A stretch of 64,000 nucleotides of DNA from Mycolicibacterium gadium. Its GTDB lineage: Bacteria > Actinomycetota > Actinomycetes > Mycobacteriales > Mycobacteriaceae. The notes under the pieces are model-generated. The model did no database searches, was not told the origin of the DNA, and worked only from the letters and a program-made list of their open reading frames with translations. Of this stretch, positions 53,252 through 61,570 are shown piece after piece (position 1 is the stretch's first letter; each line of letters opens with the position of its first letter). The stretch spans positions 4,960,001 through 5,024,000 of the forward strand of contig NZ_AP022608.1 in assembly GCF_010728925.1 (NCBI RefSeq), in the 5' to 3' direction. A program made the translations under genes and the position numbers.

Positions 53252-53407
53252 GGCTACATCATGCCCATGAGGTTGCACGGATCAAGCGTGGCACCGGCGC
53301 CGGGTGCCCGACGTACGCGCCTACGCCAGGCGGGCTCTCACGAACAGCTGAAAACTCTTCTGCCACTTTTGTTTCAGTTGCAACATGGCGGCCGGATTTG
53401 TCGGTGG

Positions 53408-53423
53408 TCGAATGTATGTTCGA
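53408..53423. promoter_or_regulatory. LexA/SOS box upstream of the 13E12 gene
   Basis: TCGAATGTATGTTCGA matches the mycobacterial LexA site TCGAAC-N4-GTTCGA at 11 of 12 fixed positions. It ends three bases before ATG 53427. SOS boxes upstream of 13E12 genes are established in M. tuberculosis. Confidence 0.75.
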
Positions 53424-53426
53424 ATA

Positions 53427-54815
53427 ATGTTAGCGACTCCGGTTCAGGTGGCGATGGCCGCGCTGCGGTCCGCGCACGAGTCGCTGGCAGCCTGCGATCT
53501 GGAGTTATTGACCCACCGTGAACTGCTCGATGTGCTGGACGGGTTGGAGGAGTTGTCGTGTCAGCTGCCCGCGCAGTGGCATCGGGGGTTGGCGCGGTTG
53601 CAGGCCGAGACCACCCCCAAGGAGCTGGGCGCCAAAAACTGGAAAGACGTTCTGACGATCCGGTGGCGCATCTCAGCGACGGAGGCCAACCGGCGCTTGA
53701 CCGAAGCGGCCGACCTGGGGCCACGGCGGGCGTTGACCGGCGAACCGCTCGCGCCGGTGCTGGCGGTGACCGCGGCCGCCCAAGGCGCTGGGTTGATCAA
53801 CGCCGAGCATGTGGACAAGATCCGCGACGCGATGGGACGAATTCCCGGCTGGGTCGACGCGGCCACCCGTGAGCAGCTCGAAACCGACCTGGTGCGCATC
53901 GCAGCAGGGGTAGGGCCCACCGAGTTGAAGAAGGCCGCCGACATCGCCCTGTTTCTGCTCGATCAGGACGGCCCCGAACCTGATGACACCGAACGGCAGC
54001 GCAAGCGCGGGGTGGTCGCCGGCCCGCAGGGCCGCGACGGGATGGTCTCCATCAAGGGCGACCTCACCCCTGAAGCGTGGGCGGTCTTGGAACCGATCTT
54101 CGCCAAATGGGCGGCACCAGGTATGTGTAACCCCGACGACGACAACCCGTGCGTGAGCGGTACCCCCTCACAGGAACATATCGACACCGATCAGCGCAGC
54201 CTGGCCCAACGCCAGCACGACGCGTTGGTCGCGATCGGGCGCAACGCCCTGGAATCGGGCGAACTCGGCCAGCACAACGGGTTGCCGACCTCGATCATCA
54301 TCCGCACTACCCTGCAAGACCTCGAATCCCGCGCCGGGGTGGGTGTCACCGGCGGCGGCACCCTGTTGCCGATCCACGACGTGATCCGCATGGCCGCCCA
54401 CGCCCACCACTGGCTGGCCGTCTTCGACAAGGCCACCGGACAAGCGTTGGACCTGTTCCGGGCCCGCCGCACCGCGTCCCCGGCCCAGCGGATCATGCTC
54501 ATCGCCCGCGACGGCGGCTGCACCAAACCCTGCTGCACGGTGGGCGCCTACGGCAGCCAAGCCCATCACGCCCTGCGCGACTGGGCCGACGACGGCAACA
54601 CCAACATCAACGAACTCGCCCTGGCCTGCGGACCCGACAACCGCCTGGTCCACAAAACCAACGGCTGGACCACCACCATCAACGAGCGCGGTGACGTCGA
54701 ATGGCACCCACCACCCGGACTCGACACCGGCCAAACCCGCACCAACTACCACCACCGCCCCGAACTCCTCCTCCGACCACCAGATGAGGACGGAAACACA
54801 GAACGCGGACCATGA
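53427..54815 (+). CDS. 13E12 repeat family (DUF222) HNH endonuclease
   Basis: A 462-residue protein. DUF222 covers about residues 1-330, with LLDVLDGLEELSCQLPAQWH and LTGEPLAPVLAVTAAAQGAG. A C-terminal HNH domain has CTKPCCTVGAYGSQAHHALR and DDGNTNINELALACGPDN (about residues 369-414), with zinc-type Cys and the catalytic His. The start may be ATG 53427 or a later GTG 53448 or ATG 53454, given the SOS box just upstream. Such genes are multicopy and partly mobile in mycobacteria; a DNA-damage-induced nuclease is likely. Confidence 0.88.
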   Translation: MLATPVQVAMAALRSAHESLAACDLELLTHRELLDVLDGLEELSCQLPAQWHRGLARLQAETTPKELGAKNWKDVLTIRWRISATEANRRLTEAADLGPRRALTGEPLAPVLAVTAAAQGAGLINAEHVDKIRDAMGRIPGWVDAATREQLETDLVRIAAGVGPTELKKAADIALFLLDQDGPEPDDTERQRKRGVVAGPQGRDGMVSIKGDLTPEAWAVLEPIFAKWAAPGMCNPDDDNPCVSGTPSQEHIDTDQRSLAQRQHDALVAIGRNALESGELGQHNGLPTSIIIRTTLQDLESRAGVGVTGGGTLLPIHDVIRMAAHAHHWLAVFDKATGQALDLFRARRTASPAQRIMLIARDGGCTKPCCTVGAYGSQAHHALRDWADDGNTNINELALACGPDNRLVHKTNGWTTTINERGDVEWHPPPGLDTGQTRTNYHHRPELLLRPPDEDGNTERGP

Positions 54816-54827
54816 TTCGGGAACAGC

Positions 54828-55976
54828 TCAGTTGGAGCCGCCGAACCGTTCCGCCAGTGTCCGCCGGTCGACCTTGCCGATGCCGCGGCGCGGAATCTCG
54901 CCGATGATGTGGATTTCCCGCGGTGCCGCCGTGACGTCCAGTGTCGTTGCGACGTGCGCGCGGATGTCGGCCAGCGTCGGGACGGTACGCCCCGGTGCCA
55001 CGACAACCGCAGCCGCGACCCGCTGCCCCAACCGTTCGTCGTCGACTCCGAATACCACGCATTCGGCCACCGCGTCGTGCGACGCCACCGCTGCCTCCAC
55101 CAGTTGCGGCAGCACGGTCAACCCGCCTGTGCTGATCGCGTCGTCGACTCGGCCCAGAACGGTCAGCATCCCCGAGTCATCAATCGCGCCAATATCATCG
55201 GTGCGAAACCAGCCCGGCTCGACGAACGGGTCGGGGTCGACGGGATTGCGGTAGCCCTTGGCCAGCGTCGCGCCGCCGAGCACCACGCGTCCATCATCGA
55301 TGCGCACCCGCACACCGTCGAGCGGCAACCCGTCGTACACGCAGCCGCCGGCGGTCTCGCTCATGCCGTACGTGCGGACCACGGGAATGCCCACGGCCGC
55401 GGCTCGGTGTGCGACCCCGGCAGGCATCGGCCCGCCGCCGATCAGCACGGCATCCATCGACGCCAACGCCTCGGTAGCACCGGCATCGCGCAGTGCCTTG
55501 TCGAGCTGCGCAGCCACCAACGACACATACCGCCGGCCCGAACCGAGGGAGTCGACAGCCCAAACCAGTTCTACCGCAGAGAAACCCGCCGGTATTGCGA
55601 CCGGCGCAGTCCCCGCAATGACACTGCGCACCAAGACCTGCAGCCCGGCCACATGATGGGCGGGTAGCGCCAGCAGCCACCGTCCTGCGCCACCGAGGCG
55701 GGCATGGGTGGCCTCGGCGCTGGCCGTCAACGCCGACGCGGTCAGCAACGCGCCCTTGGGTGTCCCTGTTGTGCCAGACGTCGACACCACGACGGCCACA
55801 TCGTCGTCGACCTCCGAGTCTGCCCGCAATGACGTTGTGATCAGCGAGGTTTCGCGCTCGTCCTCCTTCGGCACCGGCAACAGCGTCGCGCGTCCGGCGA
55901 GCGCCGCTTCCACCATGGGCAGCACCGAAGGCGCCGTAGCACCAGAGGGGACGGCGACGGGGCGGAGGACGGCTAT
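54828..55976 (-). CDS. menE: o-Succinylbenzoate-CoA ligase, probable ATA start
   Basis: About 382 residues, an AMP-forming ligase activating o-succinylbenzoate for menaquinone synthesis. Motifs: VVSTSGTTGTPKGALLT, VVRTYGMSETAGGCVYDG, GWFRTDDIGAIDD and PRRGIGKVDRRTL. It lacks the N-terminal ~100 residues of larger ligases, like Rv0542c. The reading frame extends upstream of GTG 55925 to an ATA at 55976, which has GGAGGTG seven bases before it; GTG 55925 has no good site. The start is therefore uncertain. Convergent with the 13E12 gene. Confidence 0.88.
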   Translation of the reverse strand: MAVLRPVAVPSGATAPSVLPMVEAALAGRATLLPVPKEDERETSLITTSLRADSEVDDDVAVVVSTSGTTGTPKGALLTASALTASAEATHARLGGAGRWLLALPAHHVAGLQVLVRSVIAGTAPVAIPAGFSAVELVWAVDSLGSGRRYVSLVAAQLDKALRDAGATEALASMDAVLIGGGPMPAGVAHRAAAVGIPVVRTYGMSETAGGCVYDGLPLDGVRVRIDDGRVVLGGATLAKGYRNPVDPDPFVEPGWFRTDDIGAIDDSGMLTVLGRVDDAISTGGLTVLPQLVEAAVASHDAVAECVVFGVDDERLGQRVAAAVVVAPGRTVPTLADIRAHVATTLDVTAAPREIHIIGEIPRRGIGKVDRRTLAERFGGSN

Positions 55977-56075
55977 GCGCTCACCTCCGGATCACTCGGG
56001 TCGTCGAGCGGCCAGCGCACGGCGCCAGCCGAGGTCCAGAAAGGTCACGAATCCCTCCGAAGTATCGCGTTCGGT

Positions 56076-56447
56076 CTATTTGCGGTTGTCGCGGCGCAGC
56101 GGATGGTTCTCGGGCACCTGCACGAAGATCAGCAGTGTCCCGTCGGGATCGGTCACGTGCATCTCGTGCAGGCCCCACGGCTCCTGACGTGCCTCGCGGT
56201 CGATCGGCACGCCACGCCCGGTCAATTCCTGCTCGGTGGCGTAGATGTCCCGGACCTGAAGCCACATCGTCCCGCCGGCGGTCGGGGCGCCGTGGCCGGC
56301 GATCTCGATCAGTGACTGGCCGGCGTAGAACACCGTGCCCGCACCGTAGTCACGGGCGATCGCCAATCCGATCTCGTCGCGGTAGAACGTCAGCGAGCGT
56401 TCGTAATCCGCGGGCCGAATGATCATGCGGCTGGCCAGGATCTCCAT
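56076..56447 (-). CDS. Glyoxalase/VOC superfamily protein (Rv0546c-like)
   Basis: A 123-residue VOC-fold protein: MEILASRMIIRPADYERSLT at the start, FYAGQSLIEIAGHG in the middle and HEMHVTDPDGTLLIFVQVPE near the end. His and Glu residues at the usual metal positions are visible in HEMHVTDPDG and LIEIAG. Likely a glyoxalase or dioxygenase-like enzyme; substrate unknown. Rv0543c, Rv0544c and pitA, which separate it from menE in M. tuberculosis, are absent. Confidence 0.85.
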   Translation of the reverse strand: MEILASRMIIRPADYERSLTFYRDEIGLAIARDYGAGTVFYAGQSLIEIAGHGAPTAGGTMWLQVRDIYATEQELTGRGVPIDREARQEPWGLHEMHVTDPDGTLLIFVQVPENHPLRRDNRK

Positions 56448-56470
56448 ACGAACGTGTCTATCACGCTCGG

Positions 56471-58030
56471 TCAGCCGATTCGACGGTCGACGCCCGCCCA
56501 GTACGGTTCGCGAAGCGCTCGCTTGAGCAGCTTGCCGCTCGGGTTGCGGGGCAGCACTTCGGCGAAGTCGACAGACTTGGGCAACTTGAAACCGGCAAGC
56601 CGTTCGCGCGCGTAAGCGATGAGCTCGGCCTCGGTCGGTGCGGCCCCTGCTACGGGCACGACGACGGCCTTGACCGCCTCGCCCCACCTCTCATCGGGGA
56701 TTCCGATGATGGCCACATCGCCGACGGCGGGATGGGTCATCAAAACGTTCTCGACCTCGGTGGGGTACACGTTCTCCCCGCCGGAGACGATCATGTCCTT
56801 CTTCCGGTCGTGCAGGTAGACAAAGCCGTCGTGGTCGACGTAGCCGGCGTCGCCGGTCTTCAACCACCCGTCGTGGGTGACCGTCGCTGCCGTCGCGTCG
56901 GGGTTGTTCCAGTAGCCGCGCATGTTCTGCGCCGACCGCGTCCACACCTCACCGACTGTGCCGGTGGGTAGCTCGCAGCCGTCGTCGCCGACGATGCGCA
57001 GCTCCACCCACCGGTAGGGCTTACCGCAGGAGCGCAGCAGTTCCGGACGTCGCGACGGATCGTGAACGTCGAGTTGTGTTACCGAGCCGGTGGTTTCGGT
57101 CAACCCATACACCTGGATGAACTCACACCCGAAGCGGTCGAGCCCCTTCACCAGCACGTCGTCGGTGATGGGCGAAGCGCCGTAGACGATGGCCCGTACG
57201 CTCGAGAAGTCGGCGCTGTCGACCCCCGGCGCGCCGAGCATCATCTGGATCACCGCGGGCACCAGCAGCAGGTTGGTGATCCGATGTCGGACAACGGAAT
57301 CCAGAATCGCGGCCGGATCGACGTCGCGCAGCACCACGGTGGTGGCGCCTTCGTACATTCCGACGAGCACCCAACCTGAGCCGGCCATGTGGAACATCGG
57401 CATCACGGCCAGGCTGATGCTGTCGTCGGTGAAGCGCCATTGCTGGGCGATGCCGCTGGACTTGCAGAGGTAGTTGCCATTGGTCAGCATGACGCCCTTC
57501 GGCAGCCCGGTGGTGCCCGACGTGTACATCAGGAAGGCGATATCGTCGGGACCCGTCGTGACACCGGGGTCTTCATCGGAATGACCGGCCAGCCAGTCCT
57601 CGAACGACGGCCACCGGTCGTGCGCTCCGATCGCGACGATGTCGCCCACCGTCGTCAGCTGATCCTCGACGGCCTCGAGATGGCCGAAGAATTCGGATCC
57701 CACGACGACGATGCAGGCCTGTGCGTCCTCGATGATGTGCAGCATCTCCGGTGCGGCCAGCCGCCAATTCACCGGTACGCCAACGGCACCAAGCTTGGTG
57801 AGGCCGAACATCACCTCGAAGAACTCCGCGCCGTTCTTCTCGATGAATGCGACCCGATCACCGAATCCGACGCCAACGGCGCGGAACGCCTGGGCGACCT
57901 GGTTGGATCGTGCGTCGAGTTCGGCGAACGAGATCGTCCGTTCCCCCACGATGAGCGCGGTGGCGTCGGGCCGACGCCGCGCCTGGACGCGGACGATGTC
58001 GGCGATCGTGGTGATCACGGGTGCGGCCAT
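56471..58030 (-). CDS. Acyl-CoA synthetase (FadD family, AMP-binding)
   Basis: A 519-residue ANL ligase. MYTSGTTGLPKGVMLTNGNY (about residues 170-189) is the P-loop, QVYGLTETTGSVTQ the A5 motif, GWLKTGDAGYVDHDGFVYLH the hinge-side motif, and NPSGKLLKRALRE carries the catalytic Lys. It resembles FadD13-like medium or long-chain acyl-CoA synthetases. Its ATG shares one base with the SDR stop (TGATG), so the two are coupled. The exact FadD number is not assigned. Confidence 0.9.
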   Translation of the reverse strand: MAAPVITTIADIVRVQARRRPDATALIVGERTISFAELDARSNQVAQAFRAVGVGFGDRVAFIEKNGAEFFEVMFGLTKLGAVGVPVNWRLAAPEMLHIIEDAQACIVVVGSEFFGHLEAVEDQLTTVGDIVAIGAHDRWPSFEDWLAGHSDEDPGVTTGPDDIAFLMYTSGTTGLPKGVMLTNGNYLCKSSGIAQQWRFTDDSISLAVMPMFHMAGSGWVLVGMYEGATTVVLRDVDPAAILDSVVRHRITNLLLVPAVIQMMLGAPGVDSADFSSVRAIVYGASPITDDVLVKGLDRFGCEFIQVYGLTETTGSVTQLDVHDPSRRPELLRSCGKPYRWVELRIVGDDGCELPTGTVGEVWTRSAQNMRGYWNNPDATAATVTHDGWLKTGDAGYVDHDGFVYLHDRKKDMIVSGGENVYPTEVENVLMTHPAVGDVAIIGIPDERWGEAVKAVVVPVAGAAPTEAELIAYARERLAGFKLPKSVDFAEVLPRNPSGKLLKRALREPYWAGVDRRIG

Positions 58031-58914
58031 CAGCTGCTGGGTTGCACGCGTTGACGTTTCATCACCGCGTTCACCGCGCCGGGGGCGAACGTATTCACCG
58101 CCTGCGCGGTGACGGCCATCCGCGGTGCGATGCGCACCGGACGGACCCGTGCCGCGGTGATCATCCAGTCCGCTGCCTCGTCGGCGCTCAATCCGGGCAG
58201 TCCTTCGTAGGCGCGGGTAGGCGCGATCATCGGTGTGAGGACGAGCGGGTAGAACAGCGTCGTCGAGTGCACCCCGTCGTCGCCCCACTCGGTTTCGATG
58301 ATCCGGCTGACGGAGGTCAGCGCCGCCTTCGACGCGTTGTACACCGAGAACAGGGGTGACGATTCGTTGAGCACACCCCAGGTCGACACGTTGATGATGT
58401 GGCCGTCGCCGCGTTCGCGCATTCCCGGCGCCAGCCCACGGATCAGCCGCAGCGGCGAGTAGTAGTTCAGTGACATCGTGCGCTCGACGTCATGCCAGCG
58501 GTCCAGAGACTCCGCCAACGGCCTACGGATCGAGCGCCCCGCGTTGTTGATCAGGATGTCGACGCCGCCGAGGTCGCGCTCGAGCGTGGCGACCAGTTCG
58601 TCGACGGCGTCCAGGTCCGACAGGTCGCACGCGTGGGCCGTCGCCGTCCCGCCGTCGGCGGTGATCCGGTCGACCAACTCGTCGAGGAGTTCCTGGCGAC
58701 GGGCGGCGACCACCACCGTCGCACCGCGTCGGGCGAACTTCGCCGCCGCCGCCTCGCCGATGCCCGACGACGCCCCGGTCAGCAGGATCCGCTTGCCCTT
58801 GAGCTCGATCTCTTCGCGGTCTGGGCGGCGCATCATCAATTGCGGGGCCAGCGGTGGTCGCATGCCGGCCAGCAGCACCTGTTCGGAGAGCCAGCGCAGC
58901 GGGTTCTTGCTCAC
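58030..58914 (-). CDS. Short-chain dehydrogenase/reductase (Rv0547c-like)
   Basis: A 294-residue classical SDR. LLTGASSGIGEAAAAKF (about residues 44-60) is the NAD(P) site, LINNAGRSIRR the NNAG motif, and the catalytic Tyr and Lys lie in FSVYNASKAALTSVSR. The N-terminal ~36 residues (WLSEQVLLAGMRPPLAPQLM) may associate with the membrane. It is coupled with FadD, suggesting action on a fatty acyl or alkyl substrate. Confidence 0.9.
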   Translation of the reverse strand: MSKNPLRWLSEQVLLAGMRPPLAPQLMMRRPDREEIELKGKRILLTGASSGIGEAAAAKFARRGATVVVAARRQELLDELVDRITADGGTATAHACDLSDLDAVDELVATLERDLGGVDILINNAGRSIRRPLAESLDRWHDVERTMSLNYYSPLRLIRGLAPGMRERGDGHIINVSTWGVLNESSPLFSVYNASKAALTSVSRIIETEWGDDGVHSTTLFYPLVLTPMIAPTRAYEGLPGLSADEAADWMITAARVRPVRIAPRMAVTAQAVNTFAPGAVNAVMKRQRVQPSS

Positions 58915-58938
58915 GCGGCGAGTCTAGGTGGCGCCGTT

Positions 58939-58981
58939 TTGTGCACGATTTCCGGCGCTCACCGCCGCAAATCGTGCACAA
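58939..58981. repeat. 13-bp perfect inverted repeat between menB and the SDR gene
   Basis: TTGTGCACGATTT (58939-58951) and AAATCGTGCACAA (58969-58981) flank a 17-base GC-rich loop that can itself pair (CGGCG with CGCCG). It fills the gap between the menB stop (58990) and SDR start (58914), so it may end menB transcription or be a dispersed repeat. Confidence 0.6.
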
Positions 58982-58989
58982 CTCGCAAC

Positions 58990-59901
58990 TCAGAAGTAGC
59001 GGGGGAACTGGCTCCAGTCCGGATCGCGCTTCTCCAGGAACGCGTCGCGGCCCTCGACGGCCTCGTCGGTCATGTACGCCAATCGCGTTGCCTCACCGGC
59101 GAACAGCTGCTGACCCATCAGCCCATCGTCGGTCAGGTTGAACGCGTACTTGAGCATCCGGATCGCCTGCGGTGACTTGCCGTTGATGGCGGCCGCCCAC
59201 TCGAGCCCGACGGTTTCCAGCGCGGCGTGCTCGACGACCTCGTTGACCGCGCCCATCGCGTGCATCTGCTCGGCGGTGTAGGGCCTGCCGAGGAAGAAGA
59301 TCTCGCGGGCGAACTTCTGGCCGACCTGCTTGGCCAGATACGCGCTGCCGTAGCCGCCGTCGAAGCTGCCGACGTTGGCGTCGGTCTGCTTGAACCGCGC
59401 GTGCTCGCGGCTGGCCAGCGTGAGGTCGCAGGTCACGTGCAGGCTGTGCCCGCCGCCAGCCGCCCAGCCGTTGACCAGACAGATCACGACCTTGGGCATG
59501 AACCGGATCAGCCGCTGCACCTCGAGGATGTGCAGCCGCCCGGCACGCGCAGGATCGACCGACTCGGCGGTCTCACCCGACGCGTACTGGTAGCCGCTGC
59601 GCCCACGGATGCGCTGGTCGCCACCCGAGCAGAACGCCCAACCGCCGTCCTTCGGGCTGGGCCCGTTACCGGTGAGCAGGATGACGCCGATCTCGGGCCA
59701 CATCCTGGCATGGTCGAGCACTCGATACAGCTCGTCGACGCTGTGCGGCCGGAACGCGTTGCGCACATCGGGACGATCGAAGGCCACCCGCACCGTCGGC
59801 TGTGGTTTCCCGTCGACGACATGACGGTGGTACGTGATGTCGGTCAGGTCGAACCCGTCCACGGCCTGCCACAGTGACGGGTCAAAAGGGTTGTCTTTCA
59901 T
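58990..59901 (-). CDS. menB: 1,4-dihydroxy-2-naphthoyl-CoA synthase
   Basis: A 303-residue crotonase-fold enzyme that cyclises o-succinylbenzoyl-CoA, the product of MenE. Signatures: VRVAFDRPDVRNAFRPHSVD, FCSGGDQRIRG (oxyanion region), VNGWAAGGGHSLHVTCDLTL and QTDANVGSFDGGYGSAYLAK. C-terminal EKRDPDWSQFPRYF is typical of MenB. Overlaps the upstream Ddn-like gene by four bases. Confidence 0.96.
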   Translation of the reverse strand: MKDNPFDPSLWQAVDGFDLTDITYHRHVVDGKPQPTVRVAFDRPDVRNAFRPHSVDELYRVLDHARMWPEIGVILLTGNGPSPKDGGWAFCSGGDQRIRGRSGYQYASGETAESVDPARAGRLHILEVQRLIRFMPKVVICLVNGWAAGGGHSLHVTCDLTLASREHARFKQTDANVGSFDGGYGSAYLAKQVGQKFAREIFFLGRPYTAEQMHAMGAVNEVVEHAALETVGLEWAAAINGKSPQAIRMLKYAFNLTDDGLMGQQLFAGEATRLAYMTDEAVEGRDAFLEKRDPDWSQFPRYF

Positions 59902-60359
59902 GCGTTTACCGGATCGAATCGGAACACCGGGCAGCGGCCGGCGAGGGCCTCGTACTCGTCGGGGTTCGGACCGGTGATGAGGCCCGCGTTTTTCATGAAG
60001 CTGACACCGGTGGGCACCTCGACGGGGAACAGCCGCAGCAGTGGCTTGGCCTCCTCGGGCGGCAACTCGATGACGCGCACACGTTGGGAGGTCCTGCCCT
60101 GCTTCAATTCCGCCTCACCGGCTGCCCGCAGGTTGGCCGCCCAATCGCTGCCCGGCAGGCCGCCGAGCACGTAGCGCTTCCCCTCGACGGTCATCGGGGT
60201 GATCGGCGTCGACCGTGGCTTACCCGATTTCCGACCGGGGACCACGAGGATCACCGGTCCCTTCTCGCCCATCGGCAGACCGATTTTCTGGATACCGATC
60301 ATGACTTTGTTGACGTACTTCAGCCACCACGGCGGCCGGATACGCGCGCTGTCGGACAT
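59898..60359 (-). CDS. Ddn-like deazaflavin-dependent nitroreductase family protein
   Basis: A 153-residue protein: WWLKYVNKVMIGIQKIGLP, VVPGRKSGKPRSTPITPMTV, GLPGSDWAANLRAAGEAELK and a C-terminal ALAGRCPVFRFDP. All F420-binding signatures are intact. It lies directly upstream of menB with ATGA overlap; F420H2-dependent quinone reduction next to a menaquinone gene is suggestive but unproven. A close paralogue follows upstream. Confidence 0.87.
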   Translation of the reverse strand: MSDSARIRPPWWLKYVNKVMIGIQKIGLPMGEKGPVILVVPGRKSGKPRSTPITPMTVEGKRYVLGGLPGSDWAANLRAAGEAELKQGRTSQRVRVIELPPEEAKPLLRLFPVEVPTGVSFMKNAGLITGPNPDEYEALAGRCPVFRFDPVNA

Positions 60360-60369
60360 GGCTGGAACG

Positions 60370-60831
60370 CTACGCGACCGGGTCGATGCGAAACACGGGC
60401 AGTCGTCCCGCCAGGCCCACCAACTCGTCGACGGTCCCCGTCTTCAGCACGCCTGCTCGCTTCATGACGTCGACGCCGTCCGCCACCTGAACGGGGAACT
60501 CCCGCAGGATCGGTCGAGCATCTTCGGCGCTCAGTTCGACCATTCGCACTGTCTCCGACCGTCTGCCCTGGGCCAGGGTCACCTCTGCGGCGGCGCGCAC
60601 GTTGCGGACCCAGTCGGCGCCCGGATAACCGTTGACGACAAATCGTTTGCCGTTCAGGTGCATCGGTGTGACCGGAGTCGAGCGTGGCCTGCCCGTGTTT
60701 CGGCCCGGCACCGTCAGCACCACCGGTGACTCACGTCGTGAGATCGGCACGCCGACCCGCACCAGCCTCACGACGACCTTGTTCGCGTACTTCAGCCACC
60801 ACGGCGCTCGGATCGGCTCGGGACCCGTCAT
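60370..60831 (-). CDS. Ddn-like protein, tandem paralogue
   Basis: A 153-residue protein of the same length and layout as its neighbour, with WWLKYANKVVVRLVRVGVP, TVPGRNTGRPRSTPVTPMHL, GYPGADWVRNVRAAAEVTLA and LAGRLPVFRIDPVA. The two clearly arose by tandem duplication but have diverged. Overlaps the HAD gene by four bases. Same presumed F420 chemistry, with different substrate likely. Confidence 0.87.
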   Translation of the reverse strand: MTGPEPIRAPWWLKYANKVVVRLVRVGVPISRRESPVVLTVPGRNTGRPRSTPVTPMHLNGKRFVVNGYPGADWVRNVRAAAEVTLAQGRRSETVRMVELSAEDARPILREFPVQVADGVDVMKRAGVLKTGTVDELVGLAGRLPVFRIDPVA

Positions 60832-61523
60832 GGCTGCACACCGTAATCGGCCAAGGCGGTGCGCAAGCCGTCGCGGCGCTCTGCCGTCGGCAACGGATCG
60901 ACGAGCACGAATCCACAGCCCAGCGCGCGCGCACCGCCGTCGGCCTCGTCGCTGTCGCCGACCATGACCGCCCGCGCGGCCTGCACGTCGAGCCGGTCCA
61001 GCGCGGTCTGGAAAATCGCCGCGTCGGGCTTGACGGCGCCGACTTCGAACGACAACACAAATTCGTCGACGAACTCGGCGGCTCCGATCGACTCGAACGC
61101 CGGCCGCACGTCGAAGGCGATGTTCGACACGACAGCGGTCTTGATGCCCTGGCTGTGCAGGCCCTCCAGCACGCCGGCGGTGTCGGGGTACGGCGTCCAG
61201 TTCAGCGGGTCGATCATCAGGCCGTAAAGCGCTTCGGCGTGGTGGTCGGCCACCCCCGACTCGCGAAGGACATGCAGGTAGGCCTCGCGGTGCAGGTGCG
61301 GGGCGAGGTCACGGTTGATCCATGCGTGATGGGCGTCAGGAGGCATGTCCACGTGCTGGCCCGTGGGTGCGGTCATCCTGCGCATCAGCTCGGCCTGGAC
61401 GTGGCCGTCGATCTGGCGTTCGTCGACTTCGATGCCGTGGAACCAGCTGTCGTCCTCCTCCAGCCGGAACAGCGTGCCGGAGAAATCGAACAGAGCAGCT
61501 TTGATGCGATCCACCCGCACCAT
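60828..61523 (-). CDS. HAD-superfamily hydrolase-like protein with DFSGT motif
   Basis: A 231-residue HAD subfamily IA protein. Motif I reads ALFDFSGTLF: nucleophile Asp13 is present, but the acid/base Asp two positions later is Ser15. Motif II is AVVSNIAFD, motif III lysine in VGAVKPDAAIF, motif IV VGDSDEADGGARA. Loss of the second Asp usually lowers phosphatase activity, so it may have other chemistry such as phosphotransfer or dehalogenation-like reactions. First gene of the HAD-Ddn-Ddn-menB run. Confidence 0.85.
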   Translation of the reverse strand: MVRVDRIKAALFDFSGTLFRLEEDDSWFHGIEVDERQIDGHVQAELMRRMTAPTGQHVDMPPDAHHAWINRDLAPHLHREAYLHVLRESGVADHHAEALYGLMIDPLNWTPYPDTAGVLEGLHSQGIKTAVVSNIAFDVRPAFESIGAAEFVDEFVLSFEVGAVKPDAAIFQTALDRLDVQAARAVMVGDSDEADGGARALGCGFVLVDPLPTAERRDGLRTALADYGVQP

Positions 61524-61539
61524 GCTGCCAGGTGTGAGA

Positions 61540-61557
61540 ATTGGCGAAATTGGCTAA
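61540..61557. promoter_or_regulatory. Tandem AATTGGC repeat in HAD-GT2 divergent gap
   Basis: AATTGGCGA and AATTGGCTA are adjacent 9-bp direct repeats (8 of 9 identical) in the 47-bp divergent gap, and GGCTAATTAACC (61553-61564) is nearly palindromic. This could be a regulator site for the GT2-ACAD-PIG-L operon. Confidence 0.4.
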
Positions 61558-61570
61558 TTAACCACCCGTG

